Both the position numbers and the translations under genes were made by a program. The notes under the pieces were generated by a model. The model did no database searches, had not been told where the DNA came from, and was given only the letters and a program-made list of their open reading frames with translations. Shown here piece by piece: positions 1-7,346 of a stretch of DNA of 10,036 bases. Source of the stretch: an uncultured Prevotella sp. GTDB taxonomy: Bacteria; Bacteroidota; Bacteroidia; Bacteroidales; Bacteroidaceae. Every line of letters begins with the position of its first letter. The stretch's first letter is position 1. The stretch is taken from contig USFX01000100.1 in assembly GCA_900553965.1 (NCBI GenBank), positions 1 to 10,036 on the forward strand, written 5' to 3'.

Positions 1-939
1 CCGGCTGCCGCTCACCAGCGTGTGGGGAGCATAAGCCAGAGCCAAAGCCTCCTTGCTTATCACCTCGCCCCGCTCCAACGCCCGCATCCACTGCAGCATC
101 TCATGGGTTGACGAGTATATCCCGCCATCGGCTTTGGTGGCGAAAAACGTCTCCTCGCCATAGTCGCACTCCTTCCACGGCGACCCCTCAACGACAGTGC
201 GTCCCAGATACACCTCCTTGCCGGCGAAATCCTGCTCACCACCGCCAGTCCCAGTCTGATAGGCATGCGCCATCTGCGGAATCCGTTTCTGCGGCTCGAA
301 ATAAGTGGTGTGGCGCAGACCGGCACGGTCAAAGACATAACGCTGCTGATAGTCGTCGAACGCCAGTCCCGACACCTTTTCAATCACGCATTCAAGCACT
401 TGAAACGTAGGGTTGATGTATTCGTAAGCCTCACCAGGCTCAAAGCGGAACTGCCGCAACGTGTCCATATAAGCCACGCTCTCCTTATCGGTGGCATGGA
501 GCATCCATTGGCGGTCGGTGCGCGGACGCGCGTCAATCACCCCCGACGAATGGCTCATCAGATGCGACAGCCGGATTTTACACCACTGGCCACTTTCATA
601 AGGCAAGAAATCAGCCACCGCATTGTCGACACGCAACAACCCGCGGTCGGCAAGCGACAACACGCCAGCCACCGTAAACTGCTTTGAAATCGACGCAATG
701 TTAAACATCGTGTTGCCGTCAATCCGATTGCCCGTAACAATGTCGGCCACGCCATATCCGCAGTCGACAATCACATCATCGTTTTTCGCCACCACGACAG
801 CCGCCCCCGGCTCGCCATCGTGGAAAAGGCAGCGCATCAGCGAGTCGACCCGCTCCGCCGCCGTCGTAAAAGCAGGACTGGCAGCCGAAGCCACAGAAGC
901 CATAACCGCCAGTCCCATTGTCAGTATTTGTTTCTTCAT
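1..939 (-). CDS. Exported beta-lactamase-family serine hydrolase (partial, C-terminus missing)
   Basis: Reading the minus strand from the ATG at 939 gives 313 codons open to the window edge, so the C-terminal end is missing. Residues 1-20 (MKKQILTMGLAVMASVASAA) look like a signal peptide, which implies a periplasmic location. The mature part has the class C beta-lactamase / penicillin-binding fold signatures: SISK at 83-86 (nucleophile Ser83, Lys86) and YIN at 173-175 as the YxN motif. Between them, LMSHSSG near 127-132 matches the LLTHTSG stretch common in this family. The third motif (KTG or HxG) would lie in the missing part. Family members include esterases, D-aminopeptidases, DD-peptidases and true beta-lactamases. 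I cannot choose among them, and antibiotic resistance should not be assumed. The ATG follows the stop of the prolyl oligopeptidase gene by 3 bases, so the two are almost certainly cotranscribed and perhaps translationally coupled. An in-frame GTG just before the ATG is a less likely start. Confidence 0.88.
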   Translation of the reverse strand, partial: MKKQILTMGLAVMASVASAASPAFTTAAERVDSLMRCLFHDGEPGAAVVVAKNDDVIVDCGYGVADIVTGNRIDGNTMFNIASISKQFTVAGVLSLADRGLLRVDNAVADFLPYESGQWCKIRLSHLMSHSSGVIDARPRTDRQWMLHATDKESVAYMDTLRQFRFEPGEAYEYINPTFQVLECVIEKVSGLAFDDYQQRYVFDRAGLRHTTYFEPQKRIPQMAHAYQTGTGGGEQDFAGKEVYLGRTVVEGSPWKECDYGEETFFATKADGGIYSSTHEMLQWMRALERGEVISKEALALAYAPHTLVSGSR

Positions 940-942
940 CAC

Positions 943-3066
943 TTATTCCTCAACCACAGGTTTAAGTCCAAGAATATGCATTGCAAACGCATAGACATCG
1001 GCATATTCAGCAATCACCTTCTCCGTAGGCATACCGCCACCGTGCCCCGCATTGCTCTCAATCCGTATCAGCTTGGGCTGGTCGCCCGTGTCGCTTGCCT
1101 GAAGCATAGCGGCATATTTAAACGAGTGAGCCGGCACCACACGGTCGTCGTGGTCGGCAGTAGTCACCATAATCGCCGGATAGCGCGTCCCGTCGTTCTT
1201 GATGTTGTGCAACGGCGAGTAAGCCTTCAGATATTCAAACATCTCCTTGCTGTCGGCACTTGTGCCGTAGTCGTGCGCCCAGTTCCAACCGATTGTAAAC
1301 TTGTGATAGCGCAACATGTCCATCACGCCCACCATTGGGAACGCCACGCGATACAGGTCGGGACGCTGGTTGACACACGCACCGACAAGGAGTCCGCCGT
1401 TAGAGCCGCCCTCTGCCACGATGCGGTCCTTGCTTGTGTAGCCATTGTCGACACACCATTCGGCAGCGGCGATAAAGTCGTCAAACACATTCTGCTTCTG
1501 CATCTTCGTGCCAGCCACATGCCAATCCTCGCCATATTCGTTTCCGCCACGCAAGTTGACCTGTGCATAGACAAACCCGTTTTCAAGCATAAACATGCGG
1601 CGCGCCTTGTAAGACGGATACAGCGTGATGTTGAAGCCGCCGTAGCCATAAATCCACAAAGGATTGCTGCCGTCGCGCTTCAGCCCCTTCTTGTAAGTGA
1701 GCGTCATCGGCACCTTCGTTCCGTCCTTGCTTGAGAAAAACACCTGTTCGGTCACATAGTCCTCCGGTTTGAAATTCACCTTCGGCTGGCTGTAGACCGT
1801 CGATACATTCTTGTCAATATCATAACTGTAGACCGTCGGCGGATAGACAAATGAAGAGAATGTGTAATAGACATCCTTGCTCTTTGCCGAGCCATTGAAC
1901 GACACCGTTCCCACCGCCGGCAACGCCACCTCATGGAGCAACTTGCCGTCGAGGTTGTAGACATAAGCATGGTTTGACGCATCTTTGTCGTAGACAGCCA
2001 CAAGCTTGCCGTTGACAATCTGCACGCTCGACAGCACATCGGAAGTTTCGGGAAGCACCGTTTTCCAATTTGCCGAGCCCGGATTTTTCACATCGGCAAC
2101 CACCAGGCGACCCTTCGGCGCGCCAAGATTGGTCATCATGTATATCTTGTTTTTCACCACGCCCACAACGCCGCAACTGTAATCAAACTGGTCGTTGATG
2201 CAGGTAAATTCAGCATCCTGCTTCTTCAGGCTTTTCACATAAAGTCCCTGTCCGTTTCCAGCCGCCTCGACATAGAGAAACAGCAAATCGGAATCCTCGT
2301 CGGGCTGAGCCATGAAGAAACGTTGCGGATAGCGCTCATCACTGAACACGAGCTGGTCGTCGCTCTGTTCCGTGCCAAGTTTATGATAGTATACTTTCTG
2401 ATTCTCGTTTGCGTTAGAATACTCCTTGCCGTCGGCAGGAGCATCGTATGCGCTATAGAAGAAACCGTCTTTATACCACGACGTAATCGAGGCTTTCACC
2501 CATTTGATATGGTCGGGCAAGTCCTTACCCGTAGCAAGGTCGCGCACGAAGATCTCCTCCCAGTCAGAGCCGTTGCGCGAGACGGCATAAAGCATATACT
2601 TTCCGTCTTCCGAAAACTCGATACCAAGCAGCGCCACCGTGCCCTCCGAAGAAAGCGTGTTGGGGTCGAGCAACACCCGTCCGCGCTCACCCGGCTTGTC
2701 AGCCACATAGAGCACCGACTGATTCTGCAATCCGCTGTTGTAGAAATAATAATACTTGCCTTTTTTCTTTGTCGGAGCGCCAATCTGCTCCATATCAAGC
2801 AAATTGCGCAGCTCGCCGGCAATCTGTTTGCGATAAGGCAACGCCTCGAGATACTTGTCGGTCAGTTCGCGCTGGGCAGCCACCCAGGCAGCCGTCTGCG
2901 CCGATGTGTCGTTTTCAAGCCACCGGTATGGATCGGCCACCTTCGTGCCGAAATAATCATCGACCACATCCTGACGCTCAGCCACAGGATAAGTCAGTTG
3001 CGGAAGTTCGGCAGCAGCATTCACAGCCACAGCCACGCCTCCCAATATAAGTCCTATTTTATTCAT
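943..3066 (-). CDS. Prolyl oligopeptidase (prolyl endopeptidase, family S9A), exported
   Basis: This serine peptidase should cleave short peptides after proline. With the ATG at 3066 the product is 707 residues, the usual S9A size. Residues 1-19 (MNKIGLILGGVAVAVNAAA) form a signal peptide, so it likely works in the periplasm. An N-terminal segment with DYFGTKVADPYRWLEN (37-52) is typical of the family. It is followed by a beta-propeller region (roughly 65-430) that restricts access to the active site, then the alpha/beta-hydrolase domain. The triad is visible: Ser555 in GGSNGG (553-558), Asp640 in HDDRVVP and His675 in NAGHGGG. Arg642 of DDR matches the conserved substrate-binding arginine. 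In-frame ATGs also occur at 3090 and 3072. The one at 3090 lies inside the arm of a terminator-like hairpin and adds residues ahead of the signal peptide, so I reject it. The one at 3072 (MDMNK) is possible, but an acidic residue there fits a signal peptide less well. The serine hydrolase gene follows 3 bases downstream. Confidence 0.95.
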   Translation of the reverse strand: MNKIGLILGGVAVAVNAAAELPQLTYPVAERQDVVDDYFGTKVADPYRWLENDTSAQTAAWVAAQRELTDKYLEALPYRKQIAGELRNLLDMEQIGAPTKKKGKYYYFYNSGLQNQSVLYVADKPGERGRVLLDPNTLSSEGTVALLGIEFSEDGKYMLYAVSRNGSDWEEIFVRDLATGKDLPDHIKWVKASITSWYKDGFFYSAYDAPADGKEYSNANENQKVYYHKLGTEQSDDQLVFSDERYPQRFFMAQPDEDSDLLFLYVEAAGNGQGLYVKSLKKQDAEFTCINDQFDYSCGVVGVVKNKIYMMTNLGAPKGRLVVADVKNPGSANWKTVLPETSDVLSSVQIVNGKLVAVYDKDASNHAYVYNLDGKLLHEVALPAVGTVSFNGSAKSKDVYYTFSSFVYPPTVYSYDIDKNVSTVYSQPKVNFKPEDYVTEQVFFSSKDGTKVPMTLTYKKGLKRDGSNPLWIYGYGGFNITLYPSYKARRMFMLENGFVYAQVNLRGGNEYGEDWHVAGTKMQKQNVFDDFIAAAEWCVDNGYTSKDRIVAEGGSNGGLLVGACVNQRPDLYRVAFPMVGVMDMLRYHKFTIGWNWAHDYGTSADSKEMFEYLKAYSPLHNIKNDGTRYPAIMVTTADHDDRVVPAHSFKYAAMLQASDTGDQPKLIRIESNAGHGGGMPTEKVIAEYADVYAFAMHILGLKPVVEE

Positions 3067-3076
3067 ATCCATTATG

Positions 3077-3116
3077 TAAATAAAAGTCATTGAGAGCGTA
3101 TGCTCCCAATGACTTT
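3077..3116 (-). terminator. Rho-independent terminator-like hairpin after purF
   Basis: The arms at 3083-3092 and 3107-3116 are perfect 10-base complements (AAAGTCATTG / CAATGACTTT). They continue inward through an A/C position at 3093/3106, which is a G-U wobble in minus-strand RNA, into 4 more pairs (GAGC / GCTC) closing a 4-base loop. In the minus direction the stem is followed at once by TTTTATTT (3084-3077). That is a strong intrinsic terminator for transcripts leaving purF, whose stop codon is 27 bases upstream. The plus-strand version has an A/C mismatch and a weak T tract, so activity that way is less likely. Its far end lies 5 to 11 bases from the likely start codon of the prolyl oligopeptidase gene. 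Confidence 0.85.
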
Positions 3117-3142
3117 AACGCATCAATTCAAGATTTATTATA

Positions 3143-5017
3143 TCAACGCTTGTCGGCGTTACCCTCGTAATAGTTTACAAAAGCTTGGTCGACAAGGCGA
3201 TTTCCACCCGGAGTAGGATAGTCGCCAGAGAAATACCAGTCGCCCGGACACGACGTGATGGCTCGGTGCAGACCGTCGATTGACTGATAGACAATCTCCA
3301 CCTCGGCGCGAGTCCCGGCAGGAGTGAGCATCTCCGCCATTTTTCGAGAAATCTCGCGGTCGGTAAACGGCGCATAGATGCGTTTCACCGCATTCTCCAT
3401 CTCATCCATAGGCAATTCCAGCTGTCGCAGACATTCGGCATAAGTCTCGTCGATTACACTCTGCATCCCCCTGTCTTTCAGCAGCTCAATTGCCGCTTTG
3501 AAAGCGATGAACTCGCCCATACGCGACATGTCGATGCCATAGCAGTCGGGATAGCGCACCTGCGGCGACGACGACACCACGACAATCTTTTTCGGGTTCA
3601 GACGGTCGAGCATACGAATAATTGACTGCTTCAACGTAGTGCCGCGCACAATGCTGTCGTCGATAACCACCAGATTGTCCGTTTCGCGCACCACACCGTA
3701 AGTCACATCATAGACGTGTGCCGCGAGGTCGTTGCGCGAAGCACCCTCGGCAATAAACGTGCGCAGTTTAATATCCTTTATCGCCACCTTCTCCTGACGC
3801 AGACGCTTGTTAAGAATTTCAGCCAACCGCCGGTCGTAGTCGGCAGCCGACGCATCGAGCGCCTTTATGGCTTCAGCCTTCTGCTTTGCGAGGCGAGCCT
3901 CCAAGCCCTCCATCATGCCGTAGAACGCCACCTCGGCAGTGTTGGGAATAAACGAAAATACCGTATTGTCGAGGTCGTGCCCCACCGCCTCAAGCAGGTC
4001 GGGCACCACGTTTTCGCCCAATGCCTTGCGCTCTTTATAGATATCCTTGTCGCTACCGCGCGAGAAATAGATCCGTTCAAACGAGCACCTCCGGTTCTCA
4101 CCCTCTCCGAGAATGTCGTCGACAGAAATACCGCCGTTCTTGCCCACAATCAAAGCCGAACCCGGCGTCAGTTCCTTCACATCGTCGACCCCAACATTCA
4201 GCACCGTCTGAATCACCGGACGCTCCGAAGCCACCACCACAATCTCATCGTCGTGATAATAGAAAGCCGGACGTATGCCCTTGCTGTCGCGCAAGGCAAA
4301 CATATCGCCAGAACCCGTCATACCGCAAATCACGAAACCTCCGTCCCACAGACGCGCCTGGTCGCGAAGGATGTTGTCCACATTGATATTGTCCTCAATC
4401 AGGCGCGCAAGCCCGTTTCCGTCGGCAGCCTTGTCGCGATATTCACGATACAATCTGTCGTGCTCCATGTCGAGCGCATGGCCGAGTTGCTCAAGGATTA
4501 TAAACGTGTCGGAATATATGCGCGGATGCTGTCCCTGGCTCACCACCGTGTTGAAAATCTGGTCAACGTTGGTCATATTGAAGTTGCCGCACAACAGCAA
4601 GTTGCGCGAGCGCCAATTGTTGCGGCGCAAGAACGGATGCACATAGCTCATCCCCGACTTACCCGTCGTGCTGTAACGTAAATGCCCCATATATAGCTCA
4701 CCTATATACGGGACATTCTCAATCGACTCCTCACAGTGCATAGCCGCATCAATCTCACGGTTCACCTTGTCGAAAATCTCCTGGATTGCACCAGAACCAA
4801 GGGCACGCTCACGATTGATGTATTCACTTCCGGGCTCCACATTGAGTTTGACACAGCCCACACCCGCGGCCTCCTGACCGCGGTTGTGCTGCTTCTCCAT
4901 CAACAGATAGAGCTTGTTGAGCCCGTAAGTGTATGCACCATATTTTTCGTAGTAGTGGCGAAGAGGCTTCAGAAGCCTTACCATTGCCACACCACATTCA
5001 TGCTTAATTTGTTCCAT
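3143..5017 (-). CDS. purF: Amidophosphoribosyltransferase, long divergent PurF type
   Basis: Canonical PurF makes 5-phosphoribosylamine from PRPP and glutamine, the first committed step of purine synthesis in the cytoplasm. The 624-residue product opens with MEQIKHECGVAM. Cys8 is the expected nucleophile, exposed by removal of a 7-residue propeptide. The N-terminal class II glutaminase domain shows NRGQEAAG (45-52), GHLRYSTTG (111-119, Arg114) and SDTF (169-172, Asp170). RDSKGIRP follows at 243-250. The PRPP-binding loop VVIDDSIVRGTT (450-461) is intact. Oddities: the protein is well above the usual length of about 470-510. The glutaminase HNGN loop reads CGNFNMTN (143-150). About 130 residues lie between YFSR (317-320) and the PRPP loop, more than in E. 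coli PurF, including an Ala/Lys/Glu-rich probable helix (370-410). The C-terminus carries WYFSGDYPTPGG (594-605), recalling the end of B. subtilis-type PurF. It starts 8 bases after the glnN stop, so it is in the same operon. It could be a second paralogue with another role, since no other purine genes are near. Confidence 0.88.
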   Translation of the reverse strand: MEQIKHECGVAMVRLLKPLRHYYEKYGAYTYGLNKLYLLMEKQHNRGQEAAGVGCVKLNVEPGSEYINRERALGSGAIQEIFDKVNREIDAAMHCEESIENVPYIGELYMGHLRYSTTGKSGMSYVHPFLRRNNWRSRNLLLCGNFNMTNVDQIFNTVVSQGQHPRIYSDTFIILEQLGHALDMEHDRLYREYRDKAADGNGLARLIEDNINVDNILRDQARLWDGGFVICGMTGSGDMFALRDSKGIRPAFYYHDDEIVVVASERPVIQTVLNVGVDDVKELTPGSALIVGKNGGISVDDILGEGENRRCSFERIYFSRGSDKDIYKERKALGENVVPDLLEAVGHDLDNTVFSFIPNTAEVAFYGMMEGLEARLAKQKAEAIKALDASAADYDRRLAEILNKRLRQEKVAIKDIKLRTFIAEGASRNDLAAHVYDVTYGVVRETDNLVVIDDSIVRGTTLKQSIIRMLDRLNPKKIVVVSSSPQVRYPDCYGIDMSRMGEFIAFKAAIELLKDRGMQSVIDETYAECLRQLELPMDEMENAVKRIYAPFTDREISRKMAEMLTPAGTRAEVEIVYQSIDGLHRAITSCPGDWYFSGDYPTPGGNRLVDQAFVNYYEGNADKR

Positions 5018-5025
5018 TCAGACTT

Positions 5026-7212
5026 TTAGCGAATAAACAAAAGTTCTCTATATTTTGGCAAAGGCCACATCTCGTTGTCAACCATCAGTTCGAGCTTGTC
5101 GATATGGTAGCGCACCACGTCCATACACGGCTTCACCGTGTCATGGTAGAGGATAGCCTTCTCGCGCTCGTTCTCCACCTTGTTGGCATCCTTGCGTGCA
5201 TTCACCATCTTTGTCACCTCGTCTTTGATTACATACATGTGTTTTGCAATCTTCCTGATGGTTTCCTTCTCCTGCTCAGCCAATCCTGAATCGTCGCCGT
5301 CGAATATCGACTTGATTTTCATCACATTGTCGAGCAACAGCGACTGATAGCGTGTTGCCACAGGAATTATATGGTTGATTGCCAAATCGCCGAGCACACG
5401 AGCCTCAATCTGAAGTTTCTTTGTATACATCTCCCACTTCACCTCGTTGCGTGCCTCGAGTTCAACATCGGTAAACACACCAGTTCTCTTGAACATCTCC
5501 ACACTTTCCGGCTTCAAATAAGCGTCGAAGATGCGCGGCACGCTTGCCTCGCAGTCAAGACCGCGGCGCGCTGCCTCCTCTTTCCACTCGTCGCTGTAGC
5601 CGTTGCCGTCGAAGCGGACGGGGCGGCAGATCTTGATGTCCTCGCGGATGACGTCGATGATAGCGCTGGTCTTGTCCTCGCCCTTCGCGATGAGGGCGTC
5701 GACACGCTCCTTGAAGCTGACGAGGACCTCGGCCACGGCCGAGTTGAGGGCTATCATGGCCGACGCACAGTTGGCCTCAGAGCCCACGGCGCGGAACTCA
5801 AAGCGGTTGCCGGTGAAGGCGAAGGGGCTGGTGCGGTTGCGGTCGGTGTTGTCGATGAGCAGCTCGGGGATTTCGGGGATTTCGAGCTTCATGCTCTGCT
5901 TGCCCACGATGTTGAACAGCTCGTCCTTGTCCGACTTCTCGATGTGGTCGAGAAGCTCCGTGAGCTGCTTGCCGAGGAAGGAGGATATGATTGCGGGCGG
6001 AGCCTCGTTGGCGCCCAGACGGTGGGCGTTGGTGGCGCTCATGATGCTCGCCTTCAGGAGTCCGTTGTGGCGGTAGACACCCATCAGCGTCTCTACGATG
6101 AAGACGACGAAGCGCAGGTTGTCCACCGGCGTCTTGCCCGGACCGTGGAGCAGCACGCCCGTGTCGGTCGAAAGGCTCCAGTTGTTGTGCTTGCCCGAGC
6201 CGTTGATGCCGGCGAAGGGCTTCTCGTGGAGCAGCACGCGGAAACCGTGCTTGCGGGCCACGCGCTTCATGAGCGACATCAGGAGCATGTTGTGGTCGAC
6301 GGCGAGGTTGGTCTCCTCGAAGATCGGGGCCAGCTCAAACTGGTTGGGAGCGACCTCGTTGTGGCGTGTCTTGCAGGGGATGGCCAGCTCCAGAGCCTTT
6401 ATCTCAAGGTCTTTCATGAACGCCTGAACGCGGTCGGGGATGGTTCCGAAGTAGTGGTCGTCCATCTGCTGGTTCTTCGCCGAGTCGTGTCCCATGAGCG
6501 TGCGGCCCGTGAGCATGAGGTCGGGACGGGCCGAATAGAGTCCCTCGTCGACGAGGAAATATTCCTGTTCCCATCCGAGATTGCTCTGAACCTTCTTCAC
6601 GTCGGGATAGAAATAGTGGCAGACATCGGTCGCGGCTACGTTGACGGCGTGGAGCGTGCGCAGCAGCGGAGCCTTATAGTCAAGAGCCTCGCCCGTATAG
6701 GAGATGAAGATTGTCGGTATGCAGAGCGTGTCGTCGATGATGAAGACGGGCGACGTGGGGTCCCATGCGGAGTAGCCGCGGGCCTCGAAGGTGTTGCGTA
6801 TGCCGCCGTTGGGGAACGACGAGGCGTCAGGTTCCTGCTGGACGAGGAGCTTTCCGCTGAATTCCTCGACCATGCCGCCCTTGTAGTCGTGCTCGATGAA
6901 GGAGTCGTGCTTCTCGGCCGTGCCCTCGGTGAGGGGCTGGAACCAGTGGGTGTAGTGTGTCACACCGTTCTCCACTGCCCACTGCTTGATGCCTGCTGCC
7001 ACGGCGTCGGCGATGGAGCGGTCGAGACGCGTTCCGTTGTCGATGACGTCGACGAGCTTTTCATAGACATCCTTGGGCAGATACTTGTACATCTTCTCGC
7101 GGTTGAAGACATTCTTTCCGAAGTACTCGTAGGGGCGCTCGGCCGGTACTTTCACGTCGAGAGGCTTCTTCCTGAACGCCTCCGCTACTACCTGAAATCT
7201 TAAATTTGTCAT
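5026..7212 (-). CDS. glnN: Glutamine synthetase type III (GlnN family)
   Basis: It joins ammonia to glutamate using ATP, giving glutamine, in the cytoplasm. The product is 728 residues, the expected size for GSIII and much longer than GSI (about 470). It carries the N-terminal GSIII block THWFQPLTEGTAEKHDSF (88-105), the catalytic glutamate stretch GWEQEYFL (213-220), KTRHNEVAPNQFELAPIFEE (281-300), the ATP and glutamate loop NGSGKHNNWS (337-346), and the block from DNTDRNR (454) through GNRFEFRAVGS (468-478). There is no sign of the GSI adenylylation-site tyrosine motif; GSIII enzymes are thought to be controlled differently. The ATG at 7212 gives a normal N-terminus (MTNLRFQVVAEAF). No -7 box is visible in the 134 bases upstream, so it may depend on readthrough from dapL. 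Base composition breaks sharply near 5520, about residue 565: codons before it are GC-rich, while those after use many A/T-ending forms (TTG, ACA, GCA, ATA, TAT). The frame is intact across the break. Confidence 0.97.
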   Translation of the reverse strand: MTNLRFQVVAEAFRKKPLDVKVPAERPYEYFGKNVFNREKMYKYLPKDVYEKLVDVIDNGTRLDRSIADAVAAGIKQWAVENGVTHYTHWFQPLTEGTAEKHDSFIEHDYKGGMVEEFSGKLLVQQEPDASSFPNGGIRNTFEARGYSAWDPTSPVFIIDDTLCIPTIFISYTGEALDYKAPLLRTLHAVNVAATDVCHYFYPDVKKVQSNLGWEQEYFLVDEGLYSARPDLMLTGRTLMGHDSAKNQQMDDHYFGTIPDRVQAFMKDLEIKALELAIPCKTRHNEVAPNQFELAPIFEETNLAVDHNMLLMSLMKRVARKHGFRVLLHEKPFAGINGSGKHNNWSLSTDTGVLLHGPGKTPVDNLRFVVFIVETLMGVYRHNGLLKASIMSATNAHRLGANEAPPAIISSFLGKQLTELLDHIEKSDKDELFNIVGKQSMKLEIPEIPELLIDNTDRNRTSPFAFTGNRFEFRAVGSEANCASAMIALNSAVAEVLVSFKERVDALIAKGEDKTSAIIDVIREDIKICRPVRFDGNGYSDEWKEEAARRGLDCEASVPRIFDAYLKPESVEMFKRTGVFTDVELEARNEVKWEMYTKKLQIEARVLGDLAINHIIPVATRYQSLLLDNVMKIKSIFDGDDSGLAEQEKETIRKIAKHMYVIKDEVTKMVNARKDANKVENEREKAILYHDTVKPCMDVVRYHIDKLELMVDNEMWPLPKYRELLFIR

Positions 7213-7250
7213 TGCTGATCCTATTTTTGGGTTATTCCTGTCGTTGTGTA

Positions 7251-7287
7251 AAGTCCGGCGGCCATGATGATACCTCCGCCGGACCTT
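7251..7287. terminator. GC-rich hairpin between dapL and glnN, possible terminator or attenuator
   Basis: A perfect 9-base inverted repeat, GTCCGGCGG (7253-7261) and CCGCCGGAC (7276-7284), closes a 14-base loop. It is extended by AA / TT past a one-base bulge at 7285. Read on the minus strand it lies 60 bases after the dapL stop and 38 bases before the glnN start. The T tract after it there is only TTT, so it would be a weak terminator or a readthrough/attenuation point. On the plus strand the T-rich run ATTTTATTTT starts 7 bases past the stem, too far for a classical terminator. The hairpin is clear; its function is inferred. Confidence 0.5.
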
Positions 7288-7346
7288 AGCGTGATTTTAT
7301 TTTGTGTTTGTGATGTGGCGCTTTCAGCACGTCATGCGGCCGTTTC

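Noticed and set aside
820..1734. 304-codon plus-strand open frame antisense to the prolyl oligopeptidase and serine hydrolase genes
   Set aside because: No domain is visible, it is rich in His/Arg/Val typical of a shadow frame, and it overlaps two genes with clear catalytic motifs.
5371..7203. 610-codon plus-strand open frame antisense to glnN
   Set aside because: It lies within the GC-rich part of glnN; such codon patterns often leave an opposite frame open. The translation is Val/Leu/Glu/Asp-rich with no recognisable motif, while glnN has all the GSIII motifs.
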